Shown here in pieces: positions 39,433 to 50,475 of a stretch of DNA of 64,000 nt. Below the pieces are notes generated by a model. That model saw nothing but the letters and a program-made list of their open reading frames with translations. It made no database searches and was not told where the DNA came from. This stretch comes from Sphingobacteriales bacterium (GTDB lineage Bacteria; Bacteroidota; Bacteroidia; Chitinophagales; UBA2359): contig JADJTE010000012.1 in the NCBI GenBank assembly GCA_016711295.1, positions 124,001 to 188,000 on the forward strand, in the 5' to 3' direction. The position numbers and the translations under genes are program-made. The number at the start of each line of letters is the position of its first letter. The first letter of the stretch is position 1.

Positions 39433-41410
39433 ATGAGCCGTATTTTTTTTATAGGCTGTTTATTATTATGCGGATTGGGTGCCTGGGCACAAAAAGATGC
39501 CCCGCCGCCGCCCAAAGCCCTCAAAATGTATGAGCAAGGCAACGACAAGTACGTATTGCGTCACTTAGACGATGCAAAAGCAATATTTGAAAAAACGGTC
39601 AAAAAATACCCGCGTTATGTGGCGGCACACCGGCGTTTAGCCGAAATTTATTAAGGAATTGAAGTTGTACGACCAATCGGCAACTATGTACCGCAAATTA
39701 TTGAACACACAGCCTTCGGCGATGAACCGATTTCAGGTAAATATGAACCTCGCGCGGATGCAATACGAACAATCTCGCTACGACCATGCTATTGCACAGA
39801 TAGATACAGCCTAAATGTATCGCTGCCGTCTGCCTTTGACAGCGACCGACAATTGGCGCAACGCCTGCGCGAACAATGCCAATTTATCCGACACGCCAAG
39901 GCGCACCCCGTCGCTTTTAAGCCTATACACCTCGATTCGACCATCAACACGCGCCGCGACGAGTATTTGCCGATGCTCACCGCCGACGAAAGCGTCATGG
40001 TATTTACACGCCGCCTCACCGCTGCTCTTACTGCCAACGAAGATTTTTATATGGCACGCAATAATGGCAACGATACCACTTTTGCTTGGCAATTGGCTAC
40101 ACCCTTGGCACCACCCATCAATACCGAAAATAACGAAGGAGCTATCTGCATATCGCCCGACGGCAAAAAACTGTTCTTTGCCGCCAAAGACCGCCCCGAT
40201 ACCGAAGGCGGATTCGACTTGTATTATTGTATCAAATCGGGCAGCGAATGGGTAGGTCCCTACAACTTGGGGCGACCTATAAACTCGCCTGCCTGGGAGT
40301 CGCAGCCCAGCATTAGTGCCGATGGCAAAGCACTCTATTTTGCCAGCCGCCGCAAGGGCGGTATGGGCGGCATTGATATATGGGTAAGCCACCTAAGCGA
40401 AGACCGATATTGGGGCGAACCTCAAAATTTGGGTATAGGGGTCAATACCGATAAAGACGAGCAAACGCCATTTATACACCCCGACAACCAAACGCTCTTT
40501 TCTCGTCAAACGGGCGCATCGGTATGGGCGATGCCGATATTTATGTAACACGCCGCGACTCGTTGGGCAAAATGGGGCAAAGCCGATAGCTTAAGGCTAT
40601 CCCATCAATACCGACAACGAGACGGATTGACCGTAACGGCAGACGGCAAACGGGCCTATTTTGCCGCCAAAAATGATTCGATGGGCATAGAACTCTTACT
40701 ATTTCGACCTACCGCCACAGCTCAAACCGCGCTACGTCACCTACGTCAAGGGGCGCGTGTATGATGCCGATAAGCCCAAACACTCGCTATCAGCAGCCAT
40801 TGAACTGATAGACCTGCAAAGCGGCGATACGGTTATCAAAACCAATGCGGACGAAAAAACAAGGCGAATTTTTGCTTACCTTACCCGCCGGTCGCAATTA
40901 TATGTATAACGCAAGCAAACAGGGATATTTGTTTTTTTCAGAAAATTTTGCCCTCAAAGACACCTTCAACGCACCGCCTTTTCGCTTGGATATACTGCTC
41001 AAACCCATTGTGCGCGATACAGCCATGCTTATTGCCAAAAAGCAACCAACAACAATGCCTTAAGCATCGGTCAATCCGTAGTATTAAAAAATGTATTCTT
41101 TGCTACTGATAGCTACGAGCTACAAGCACAGTCGAATACCGAGCTAAACCGCTTGGCACAGCTATTGACCGAAAACCCCACACTACGCATAGAAATAGGC
41201 GGGCATACCGACAGTACAGGTACGGCGGCGCATAACCTCGAATTGTCGTCCAAACGCGCCAAAGCCGTGTATGATTACCTCACTACTCAAAAGATAGAAC
41301 CTAAACGCCTCAGCTACAAGGGCTACGGCAGCACTCGACCCATTGCCGATAATCGAAGCTCGCAGGGAAGGGCAGCTAACCGCCGCACCGAATTTACCGT
41401 AAAGCCTTAG
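39433..41410 (+). CDS. PorE-like OmpA-family protein (TPR, PD40 propeller, CRD, OmpA), heavily frameshifted
   Basis: Reading across frames gives one protein of about 655 residues: signal peptide (LLLCGLGAWAQ), TPR units (ALKMYEQGNDKYVLRHLDDA; ELKLYDQSATMYRKLL), PD40/WD40-like blades (ICISPDGKKLFFAAKD, PSISADGKALYFASRRKGG, GKRAYFAAKNDSMG), a carboxypeptidase-regulatory-like fold (VKGRVYDADKPKHS) and a C-terminal OmpA peptidoglycan-binding domain (GGHTDSTGTAAHNLELSSKRA, GYGSTRPIADN). This domain order is that of PorE of the T9SS, which links the machine to peptidoglycan; related OmpA proteins share it. About nine single-base indels occur (near 39653, 39815, 40503, 40570, 40592, 40628, 40698, 40857, 41040), yet no domain is eroded. 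It has its own promoter just upstream. Confidence 0.75.
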
Positions 41411-41539
41411 TTGTAGGGAAAAGGGAAGTGTTATCCTTTTTTTGTTGGATTATGGGTAGGCGTGATTGTTGATTTGAATATTAACGAAAGTTTGATTGTT
41501 ATAAACACCACCACCCAATATTTGATTGCTCCCTCCACG

Positions 41540-42148
41540 CTATCTTGCCGCCGCTATTGCCAATAGCCTCCGATGAATATCCATTACTTGTGGTATAATG
41601 AGTTGTTCGCCATCGTTATTGACGATAAAATCGGCAAATCGTCGTTTTTCTTCGTCGGGCATTTGGCGGGCTATGCGGGCGCGAACAGCCGTCTCGTCGC
41701 CGCCGTCGCGTTGCAACACTCTGGCAATGCGCGTTTCGATAGGAGCCGTCACCAGCACCAAGCGGTCTAAGTGTCGATATGCGCCGCTTTCTATCATGAT
41801 TGCCGCTTCTTTGAGCAAATAAGGCGTGTTTTCGGGTTGTGCATCTATCCATGCTTGGGTATGCTTCGATACAGCAGGGTGGACAATGGCTTCTAACTGC
41901 CGCAAGCGGTCGGGCTGCCCAAATACAGCTGCTGCTAAGGCTGCTCGCTGCAAGATGCCATCGGGCAAATACATCGCCGCGCCAAATTGTTCGGTGATAG
42001 CAGTGCGCACATCGGGGTCGTGCTGCATTAGCCACTTGGCGGCATCGTCGGCATAATATATAGGTATGCCTAATGTGCCAAAAATGCGACAAATAGTTGT
42101 TTTGCCGCTGCCAATGCCGCCCGTTATACCTACTTTTAAAATGGGCAT
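41540..42148 (-). CDS. coaE: Dephospho-CoA kinase
   Basis: CoaE performs the last step of coenzyme A synthesis, phosphorylating the 3'-OH of dephospho-CoA. The 202-residue protein has the P-loop GITGGIGSGKTTI, YYADDAAKWLM, the IVHPAV motif and the LLKEAAIMIESG lid region, all typical. The frame is intact and the length is normal. Confidence 0.95.
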   Translation of the reverse strand: MPILKVGITGGIGSGKTTICRIFGTLGIPIYYADDAAKWLMQHDPDVRTAITEQFGAAMYLPDGILQRAALAAAVFGQPDRLRQLEAIVHPAVSKHTQAWIDAQPENTPYLLKEAAIMIESGAYRHLDRLVLVTAPIETRIARVLQRDGGDETAVRARIARQMPDEEKRRFADFIVNNDGEQLIIPQVMDIHRRLLAIAAAR

Positions 42149-42229
42149 AGGCTTAAAATAAGTAGTATATTGAAAAAGTAAATCGCTAAATTATCGCTTT
42201 CTATCCGCTTTGAGATACGGGGCTTATTC

Positions 42230-43209
42230 TTATGCAACTTGCGGATCCGCCAATAAAGCGTCTATCTGTGCCATTATATCGTCGGTCAATAGCGGTACGA
42301 CCGATAAGGCGGCTAAATTTTCGTGCAATTGGCTGCTGCGCGTCGCACCCAAAATAACGGTACTCACATTGAGGTTTTTCAAGCACCAAGCAATGGCTAA
42401 TTTAGCGGGGCTTATGCCCAGCCCTTGGGCAAAAGTTGTGAATAGGCGGGCTTTGTCCAAGGCATTTCCCGCCAATACGCTCTCTTGTAGCCACTCGAAA
42501 CCCTGCAAACCCAACCGCGAATCGGACGGAATGCCCTCGTTATATTTGCCCGTAAGCAAGCCCGAAGCCAATGGCGACCATATAGTAGTGCCCAAGCCGA
42601 AGTTTTGGTATAGTGGCTTATATTCGCGCTCTACGCGGTCGCGGGTCAGTAGGTTATATTGCGGCTGCTCCATCGTAGGACCAATGAGGCGGTATTCGCG
42701 AGCTACCAAATGTGCTTCGGTGATTTGCTGCGCACTCCACTCCGACGTGCCCCAATACAGCACTTTGCCTTGCTGAATAAGGTGGTTCATTGCCCAAACG
42801 GTCTCTTCGATGGGCGTATTTTTGTCGGGGCGATGACAGAAATACAAATCTAAATAATCTACTTGCAAGCGGCGCATAGCATCGTGGCAAGCCTCTATGA
42901 CGTGTTTGCGGCTCAATCCAGTTTGGTTGGGCTTGCGCCTGCCGTCGCCAAAAAACACCTTGCTCGACACCACATAGCTCGTTCTATCCCAGCCTGTGGC
43001 TTTTAGCACCTTGCCCATCACGATTTCAGATTCGCCGCGAGCATATATTTCGGCATTATCAAAAAAATTAATGCCTGCGTCGTAAGCCTCACACATAATT
43101 TGTTGGGCAGCGGGTACGTCACTTGTTTGGCAAACGTGACCCAAGACCCCAACGACAAAGCACTGACCTGCAAACCTGAACGCCCCAAGCGGCGGTAAGT
43201 CATTTCCAT
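42230..43209 (-). CDS. Aldo/keto reductase, Kv-beta/YghZ-like (frameshifted)
   Basis: NADPH-dependent oxidoreductase of the AKR fold. Starting at the ATG at 43209 (MEMTYRRLGRSGLQVSALSLGSW) the frame changes at about 43125 and continues with AAQQIMCEAYDAGINFFDNAEIYARGESE, where Asp and Tyr of the catalytic tetrad lie. Further motifs are SSKVFFG (catalytic Lys), DYLDLYFCHRPD (catalytic His), YWGTSEWSAQQI and a C-terminal VILGATRSSQLHENL. About 325 residues in all, normal for this class. The physiological substrate is unknown. Confidence 0.88.
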
Positions 43210-43430
43210 AAAGATAAAAAATTTAAATTTGAATTTAGTGAGCCAATAGTCCTGAATTTGTGCGTATTTTACCGCTTTATTGGTATAGCTAACAAGCAAC
43301 TGATGCTATGCGCGTGTATTTCCCCCAAAGCATCATAATGATTGCAGCAATACATAATATGCTGTTATCGAATAACTTAAATATTGAATTTTTAACAACT
43401 CAATTAGCCATCACGCAAAATTTTTTTGAC

Positions 43431-44834
43431 ATGAAAACCACTGTATTGTTCAGCCTACTTTTAATGGGGCTATTTGGCTTAGGTGCGGCATACCCACAGC
43501 AAAACGCCAGCAAAGATAAGCAAATGCTGCGTAAGATGTACGATTTTCATCTTGGCAACGACCAATCTTACGAGAATTTGCGCTATTTGTCAACACAAAT
43601 TGGCGGACGTTTGAGCGGCTCGCCCCAAGCAGCAGCAGCGGTTGAATGGGCACGACAAACCTTAGAACAACTGAACCTCGATACGGTTTACCTCCAACCC
43701 GTCATGGTGCCCTATTGGGTGCGCGGAACTGCCGAAGAAGCACGTATCGTGAGCGGGTTCTATGGCACCCAAGCGGTCAATGTTTGTGCTTTGGGTGGTT
43801 CGATAGCTACGCCTGCTTGGGGTTTGTCGGCGCAGGTAATCGAAATAAAACACTTAGCCGATTTGGATAAATTGGATAAAAAAGCGGTACAAGGCAAAAT
43901 TGTATTTCTCAACCAGCCGATGGACGACCTCGAACATGATACTTTTGATGCCTATTCGCATTGTTCGGGCAACCGCTACAAAGGCGCACCCGCAGCGGCA
44001 CGATTGGGCGCGGTGGCTTTTGTCATTCGCTCGCTCACCACTGCCATTGATGAATTTCCGCACACAGGTGGCATGGCTTATGAAGAAGGTACGACACGTA
44101 TTCCTGCCGTAGCCATAGCTACCCGCGATGCCGAATTGTTGAGTGGTATTTTGTCACAAGACCCTGCATTGCGGCTCTATCTACGCACTTCTTGTCAAAA
44201 TTTGCCTGACGCGCTGTCGTACAACGTCATTGGCGAGCTACGGGGCAGCCAGAAGCCCGAAGAAATCGTAATGGTGGGCGGGCACTTAGATGCTTGGGAC
44301 AATGGGCAAGGCGCACACGATGATGGTGCAGGTGTAGTACAGTCTATTGATGTAATGCGTTGTTTTAAGGCATTGAACCTCCGCCCCAAGCACACTTTGC
44401 GCTGCGTACTGTTTATGAACGAAGAGAATGGCGCACGTGGTGCCCGCGAATACGCGCGTCTCGCCCGCGAGCGCAACGAAAAGCATCAATTAGCCTTAGA
44501 ATCGGATAGAGGTGCTTTTGTGCCGCGTGGTTTCTCGCTCGACCATACCGACAGTTTGCTGCTCCCCAAGCGCGTGGCGCGTCTAAACTCTTGGTCGCCG
44601 TTGTTCGAGCCTTACCAAGTACATCTTTTCAAGAGTGGCTTTTCGGGGGTTGATGTCAATTTTCTGAAAGATAATGGCGACATGTTGTCGGGTTATATTC
44701 CCGATTCGCAGCGGTATTTCGATTATCACCATACGGCTAACGATACATTTGACAAAATCAATCGCCGCGAATTGTCGTTAGGGTCGGCTACTATGGCGGC
44801 TTTGGCTTATTTAGTTGACGAACATGGCTGGTAA
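43431..44834 (+). CDS. Secreted M28-family zinc peptidase
   Basis: From the ATG at 43431 the signal peptide is MKTTVLFSLLLMGLFGLGAA. The 467-residue protein has a PA-like insert (about residues 120-250) and a peptidase M28 domain with the metal ligands in GGHLDAWDNG, GAHDDGAG, NEENGARG, ESDRGA and YHHTANDTFD. This fits aminopeptidase/carboxypeptidase Q-like enzymes acting outside the cytoplasm. An upstream start (43308) would hide the signal peptide and is unlikely. The frame is intact; no T9SS tail. Confidence 0.9.
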   Translation: MKTTVLFSLLLMGLFGLGAAYPQQNASKDKQMLRKMYDFHLGNDQSYENLRYLSTQIGGRLSGSPQAAAAVEWARQTLEQLNLDTVYLQPVMVPYWVRGTAEEARIVSGFYGTQAVNVCALGGSIATPAWGLSAQVIEIKHLADLDKLDKKAVQGKIVFLNQPMDDLEHDTFDAYSHCSGNRYKGAPAAARLGAVAFVIRSLTTAIDEFPHTGGMAYEEGTTRIPAVAIATRDAELLSGILSQDPALRLYLRTSCQNLPDALSYNVIGELRGSQKPEEIVMVGGHLDAWDNGQGAHDDGAGVVQSIDVMRCFKALNLRPKHTLRCVLFMNEENGARGAREYARLARERNEKHQLALESDRGAFVPRGFSLDHTDSLLLPKRVARLNSWSPLFEPYQVHLFKSGFSGVDVNFLKDNGDMLSGYIPDSQRYFDYHHTANDTFDKINRRELSLGSATMAALAYLVDEHGW

Positions 44835-44921
44835 GTCAATTCTGCCCAAGTTGGATACTACGCTTAGAATATTTGGCAATTATTATCCTTTATCGCCATT
44901 ATATTTCTCCTGCAACATTTC

Positions 44922-46812
44922 TTAATTATTGGTGGCGTGGGCTTGGGTAAGTTCTAAGAGCGAGTTTTGAATACGCGACATTTGTGCATTGCATTGCGTT
45001 TTGAAGGCTTCGAACAGAGTGGTTATTTCCGTTGAATATTCTTTTTGGCGCAATAGCTGTTCGATGCGCAAGATGGGTTGCCTGATGCTATCAATGCCCA
45101 ATGTATTGAGTGTTGATTTGATGCGGTGTGTCTCGAAACGGACGGACTCCCAATCTTCTGCGGGTATGGCTACTTCTAATCGGCTAATAGTTTCGGGTAT
45201 TTGGCTCACAACAATGGCGAGTATCTCTGCCATATATTTTTTATTACCTTTGAGTAATTGGCTCAAATTTTCCAAATAATATTTTTCGCTGCGATTTGGC
45301 TGTGGCAAGGCGGGTAGGATGGATTTTTGAGGTGCGTCGGTATGCTCATCTACTTTTATGGCGGTATTGTTGAATAGTGGTGCTATTTGGGCAAATAATT
45401 CGTTAGGGACGAAAGGTTTGGTTAGATAGGCTTTTATATTTAGTGTATTGGCAACGTTCTCGTATGCCTCAGACACGGCTGCTGTCAAGATGATGATGGG
45501 CGTTTGCGTATTGATAGCTTCTTCAAAAGGTATATCTTGCAGCCATTTGATAAAATCAAGCCCCCTACCATCGGGCAAGCCTATATCGACAAATATGCAG
45601 TCGTAGTGGCATTGTTGCGATTTTTCTTTGGCTTCGGCTACTGTAGTGGCTTCGTCAGAGCGTAGCTTCCATTGGGCAAATAGGTTTTGTGCATAAATCC
45701 GATTGACGGGGTTATCTTCGACTATCAATACGCGCTTTGCTTGCCATTGTTGGCTGATGAGTTTTTGTTGTTCGTAGCTTTGGTATTCAGCAATGTCATC
45801 GTCTGATGCCGCGTCAAAGCCCAAATCGACCGTGAAACACGAGCCTACTGTGAGTTGGCTCTGTACGCTAATACTGCCTCCCATTGCATCGACCAATTGT
45901 TTGGCGATGCTTAAACCTAAACCTGCGCCGCCATATCGGCTTTGGTCGGGAGCTACTTGCTTAAAGTCTTCAAATATGCTGTCTATCTTTTCGGCTTCAA
46001 TGCCTATACCTGTATCTTGCACTATCAACTGCCAATTAAATTTTCCCTCGGTTTGTTCTGTCACGGTGCTGGTCAATTCGACATAGCCTTCGCTGGTAAA
46101 TTTGATGGCATTATTGGAGCAAATTACCATTATTTGGTACAAGCGTGGGGTCGCCAATGAGGGTGCTTAGATAAGTTGCCTTTTTTGACAACGCGCAATT
46201 CAATATTCCTACCGCTGCTCTGAAGGCGGGCAATACCCTCTAAGTTTTGTAGTAGCTTGTCGGGCAAAAAAGGCTGTGGGTTCAAGCGCAATTGTTGTAC
46301 TTGAAGGCGCGACAGATCTAATAAATCATTGACGATAGCAGACAAATGTTCAGTAGAATTTTGGATAATCCGTCGTAATCCTTTTCTTGCTTCGTAGCAA
46401 GTAGCGGTTCTAATAAGTGTGATAGTCCCAATATACCGTTAAGCGGCGTGCGTAGCTCGTGGCTAACATTTGCCAAAAATTGGTCTTTATATACTGATTT
46501 TTCTTCTATTCTACTTTTTTGCTCAGCAAGTATCCGGTTTTGTACTTCTATCTCAGCTTTCTGCATTTGTAATTCTAAGTTAGCTGTTTCTATATATACT
46601 TGTTTTTTCTCCAAATCAGCAATCGCGCTATTTAGGATATTAGTAATGATTTGTTTATCCATCAAAACTCGCCGAATCTTAAAATCGTTCGCAATAGTAT
46701 CTTTCTCTACTGCTTTCAAGTAAGGCAGTAGTTGTTTTAGTTTGTATTCAGACAGACCCATCTGTTGCAACTGTTCGACAATTGCTTGTATCGACTCCAA
46801 TTTGGATATCAT
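44922..46812 (-). CDS. Hybrid sensor histidine kinase with receiver and Hpt domains (frameshifted)
   Basis: Three overlapping frames give one cytoplasmic protein: an N-terminal helical/coiled-coil part, a HisKA H-box (ANVSHELRTPLNGILGLSH), an ATPase domain (NNAIKFTSEGYVEL, DTGIGIEAEKI, GGAGLGLSIAKQL), a receiver (VLIVEDNPVN; phospho-Asp in IFVDIGLPDG; Lys in YLTKPF) and a C-terminal Hpt domain (ETHRIKSTLNTLG with the phospho-His). Frame changes lie at about 46355 and 46150. No transmembrane segment is present, so it needs a soluble partner; the FIST protein gene 4 bases upstream fits that role. The output regulator is not encoded next to it. Confidence 0.88.
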
Positions 46813-46816
46813 TTTG

Positions 46817-47950
46817 TTATAGTTCTTTTAGTGTGACTAAGGTGCAGGTTTCGTTATGAAAATCGCAAAAACCATTTTCTACGCAACCAATTTCGCCATA
46901 AGACAAAAAGCCTATCATTGGTTTGTTCCAACATTGGTGCAAACGAGATATTTCATCTTCTATTAGCGGACCTAACGAGGCATGTCTGCCTTTGCACGAA
47001 AATAGCAATAGTGCATCGGGGGAGTAGGTTTGCTGTTTTTTCATCTTTTCAAAACCCGCTATGGTCGAGTCTATCACTTCGAAGCCTGGCGATACCGAAA
47101 AATGAAATTTTTCGCCTGCTTTGACCTTGCCTGCTAGTACGATAGCGCGTTCGTTTTCTTTGGCGATTGTTGGCGATCTCAAAACCGAATAACCGCCTTT
47201 GCGTTTTACCTGCATGGGGTATTGGGAGGTGGCTACGTCTCTATCATTGTTTAAATTGCCGTAATAGCCAAAATATCTGAGAAATACATCTAATGCCGGT
47301 TCGTTATTAATCGTATAAACAGTAGTGCCTCGCGCTTCTGTTACAGTATGTTCTATGCCTATGGCTTCCCAACCGCTATATGCCATGCCCTCTATGGCTA
47401 TTTTGTTGTTATCTACAACCAACGCTATTAATCCTTGCGAACTAATCTGATAGTTGCCAAATACGTATGTTTCTTGTAGTCGAAAGTCATCACCTGCCAT
47501 GCCTCCAAACAGACAAACTGATTCGCCCATACGCAATTTTAATGCTTCGGTCAAGTATTCGGCATCCACTTCTATACCCGACAGCAACAATATGATAGCT
47601 GGGTTATCAAAGGTTTGCAGGGCGGCGGTACTCAGGGTATTAGCTGCTACATCGAGCTCGGTCTGGTCATGGTCGGTTTGTACAATGCAAAAGGCATCGG
47701 CAGGCATATCAAGGAGCATCACTCCTATTTCCTGCTCATACAACCTATCATCGACAATCTCGCCTGCCGAGCTACAACCAATAATGGAAATTTCATATCT
47801 ATTAAAAATATTCATAATGTCATCTATTGAATGGGCAATAGAGGCAAATACGAAAGCAAAGCTAGGCTTAAATGGCTGATCGGTTTGCAAATTAGCTAAT
47901 TGCTCTTCAAGTGCTGGCAGGCTGGCAACCGAAAATGTTTTGGATATCAT
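46817..47950 (-). CDS. FIST-domain sensor protein
   Basis: The 377-residue protein has a FIST N domain (FVFASIAHSIDDIMNIF, IIGCSSAGEIVDDRLYEQE, CLFGGMAGDDFRLQETYVF) and FIST C domain (NNEPALDVFLRYFG, SPDALLLFSCKGRHASLG, PMIGFLSYGEIGCVEN). FIST proteins are predicted small-molecule sensors, possibly for amino acids, and are commonly paired with histidine kinases or methyl-accepting proteins. Here the stop codon lies 4 bases before the hybrid kinase start, so the two form an operon. The frame is intact. The ligand is not known. Confidence 0.9.
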   Translation of the reverse strand: MISKTFSVASLPALEEQLANLQTDQPFKPSFAFVFASIAHSIDDIMNIFNRYEISIIGCSSAGEIVDDRLYEQEIGVMLLDMPADAFCIVQTDHDQTELDVAANTLSTAALQTFDNPAIILLLSGIEVDAEYLTEALKLRMGESVCLFGGMAGDDFRLQETYVFGNYQISSQGLIALVVDNNKIAIEGMAYSGWEAIGIEHTVTEARGTTVYTINNEPALDVFLRYFGYYGNLNNDRDVATSQYPMQVKRKGGYSVLRSPTIAKENERAIVLAGKVKAGEKFHFSVSPGFEVIDSTIAGFEKMKKQQTYSPDALLLFSCKGRHASLGPLIEDEISRLHQCWNKPMIGFLSYGEIGCVENGFCDFHNETCTLVTLKEL

Positions 47951-48133
47951 AAAATAAGTATTTGCTATATAGCATCATGCCTCAAGGCATGTGTAAAGGT
48001 ACGGTATTTATACCAATTACCGTGCCATTTAAGAAGAAAAAGTGCATAACTTACCTAATGCTAAGGTGGTTGCCTCAACTCAAAAGTTGAAACACCCACC
48101 TATATTGCTCTAAAACAGATAGCACTAAGAAAT
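47951..48133. other. Intergenic region with a nested inverted repeat
   Basis: It contains a stem-loop at about 48065-48100: GGTGG pairs with CCACC around CAACTCAAAAGTTG, itself a 5-bp hairpin. No T-tract follows. It may act in the leader of the FIST/kinase operon or be a dispersed repeat. No gene is seen here. Confidence 0.4.
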
Positions 48134-48494
48134 CTAAGCTATTTCGGTCAGTATAACCTCTTCTACGGCACCTACTTCTTCGATAATGGGTTCGTCGTCC
48201 GTACTACGTGAGCTGCCTATCGAGCCTTTGCTTACTTTGTTCTTGTGTGTGCCAGCTAAAAATAATATTGCATTATCCGCGGTTTCGGCAGTATCGTAGC
48301 GCATATACCATTTTGAGGGTGCTATTGCAACTGAGCAATACTTGGGCATTATCCTTAATGAACTGCCTCGAAAACTCTGTCGAACGAGCGTCGCCAAACT
48401 GGTTGAATAATTGTGTTTTTTGAGCATCTACATTGAGTGCCGTAGCGTTGCGCAATGATTGTGCTACTTTTGCGGGTGATGTGATAACGAGCAT
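48134..48494 (-). CDS. Small protein of unknown function (frameshifted)
   Basis: Starting from the ATG at 48494 the product reads MLVITSPAKVAQSLRNATAL ... FIKDNAQVLLS, changes frame at about 48335 and continues APSKWYMRYDTAETADNAILFLAGTHKNK to an acidic tail (EEVGAVEEVILTEIA). About 118 residues. No signal peptide, membrane span or known motif is visible. It lies between the FIST operon and the M61 peptidase on the same strand. Confidence 0.4.
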
Positions 48495-48604
48495 CGGTGA
48501 AATGGATTAAAGTTAAAGAATGATGACAGACCAAAAAACAAGCTATCAAAATAGTCATTATTTTGTGCTTATTACTAAGATACTCCATCGCTCAAAAGGT
48601 TTAA

Positions 48605-50453
48605 TCAATTTTCTATTTCAGCACGTTTTTTTAATTTTGTCGTAAAATCATCTGTTTGGGCGAAAGGGCGAAAGGCATGCGTATAAATACGGCGATAAGT
48701 GCGGGCATTGCCGATAGCGACAGCGTTTCGGTCTGGCGCAATACCGTAAATGACAGCGGTGTGTCGGGCTTGGGGTCGTGGAGTAGGTAAAATATTGGTT
48801 GATATTGGCGCCGTGATGGTATCGCCATTGAGCGTGAGTAGGCGGTCGCCGCGCTTAAAGGGCAACAAACATTGATGGCGGGTATCGCCGTTGGTAGGCG
48901 TACTGAATATGAGTTGTTCCTTTATAATCGGGCAGTAGCCTAAAATCGCCAAAAGTAGCGGCGGGTTCTACCAATTCCTCCGAATAATGCATACCCATCA
49001 AAGAGCCATTTTCTGATGGGGCAATGTTTGGTTATCGGCAATATAGCGGCTGATAAAATCGCTTACTTCTGGGGTCGGTCAGTTGGGCTATATCGGCAAA
49101 CAAGGTTTTGTCGTCAAAAGGCTTGCCTCCGTAGCGGTCGATAAGTTGGCTGAGTAGCACCCATAAATTAGGTGGATATTGAGGTACTGGCAAGTTTGAG
49201 CGTAGGTAGCTTTGTTGCAAGCAAATATCTAAGTAAAAAGCTGCCACCACGCCGTAGGTATAGGTAGCGGCTTGCGCCTTATATCCATATCGGCTATATA
49301 CTTGTTCGCTCAATTGGGTGAGGGCGGGCAATTTGCCCTTTGCCGCCTTTTCGATGCGGCGGCTCATATCGCTCCAAAAATCGGTTTCGGACCGCGCACC
49401 GCAGCGCAGCAACAGTACTTGAGTTAGGTATTCAGTAACACCTTCGTAGAGCCAAAGATGTTGCCCTACGCCACGCTGGGCAATGCCATTAAATTCGGCA
49501 TCGCGGCTGTGCAAGTGATGAGGGCATATACTATGGAGTAATTCGTGCATTACTTGAGGCTGCACAACATCATATAAATCGCGGGCATCGAGCATTTCGG
49601 GTAACGCATAGAAAGATGCTTCGCGGTCGGCATAGCCTCCATACATCGTTGTTTGGTGCTGTTGGGCATATCGATGGTCGATATTATCAAACGAAAAAAC
49701 GAGATAATAATTTGGCGGCAGGTATTTTTGTATATATGGCGCGGCGGTTTCTACTACTATTTGTACGGGATAACGCAATTGGCGAGCGGTTAGTTTGCCG
49801 CTTTCCGACACTACGGCGATATGATAGCGCGTATCGCCATGCACAAAATTAGTCGTATCGGCTGTGCCATATATTTTTTGTGTTTGTACTACCTCGTTGT
49901 AGTCCGAAAGCCAGAATTGGTCGAGTGTATCTGTGGGATTCTGGTCTATGCCGCCTGAAAGATTGCGCAGGTCTTTGGGGTGTTTGACATTGATTTGGTA
50001 GGGCAAATGCCTATATCCCTCGATATATCCCAAATAGCCATTGCGATTAACGATACAATATCGGTGTGGGTCTGCTGTGGTATAGTCGTGCCACTGGTAT
50101 TCGATAGCGTGCAAGCGTTGGGCCGCTCTATCAGAATAGGTGGTCGTCGCCTATTTCGTAGGGTAGCGTTTTGCCTTCGCGGTCGTAGGCGCGAAATTGT
50201 GATAGGCGACGGCTAAGTGGTAAGGAACGGATAGCAGCATTCTCGGCAATAGGCAGTACGAAATAAACACGTTTTGCCTCAATAGTCGGCACATACAAAA
50301 CGACCTGAACGCCTTCGGCGGTATTGGTCAGGTCTATAAATAGCTGGTATGCCGATATTGGAGTAGTTGCTTAGGCAAATAACATGCAAAGAGTGCCCAA
50401 AATGGGAATAGCGCAAGCGCACACCGTACTATGCGGCGGCATAAGCAATACAT
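48605..50453 (-). CDS. M61-family peptidase with PDZ domain, multiply frameshifted
   Basis: Reading through about five single-base shifts (near 50370, 50133, 49065, 48990, 48950) gives one protein of about 615 residues. It starts at the ATG at 50453 with a signal/lipobox-like region (CALALFPFWALFAC), then the M61 N-terminal beta domain (QLFIDLTNTAEGVQVVLYVP, RVYFVLPIAENAA), the catalytic part with HELLH (as MHELLHSICPHH) and WLYEGVTEYL, and a C-terminal PDZ-like domain (KRGDRLLTLNGDTI). M61 enzymes are glycyl-aminopeptidase-like zinc peptidases. The HExxH and the downstream Glu are kept. Only the 360-residue middle part is open without correction. The stop is 23 bases from the GAF kinase gene. 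Confidence 0.75.
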
Positions 50454-50475
50454 CAAATCGTGACAGAGGTTTTGT

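Noticed and set aside
41417..41448. Terminator after the PorE-like gene
   Set aside because: The AAAGG/CCTTT stem before the T-run is short and interrupted; too weak to call.
48355..48588. Signal-peptide-like ORF overlapping the small unknown gene
   Set aside because: Its downstream part is the out-of-frame reading of the better supported frame from 48494; the hydrophobic start may be chance.
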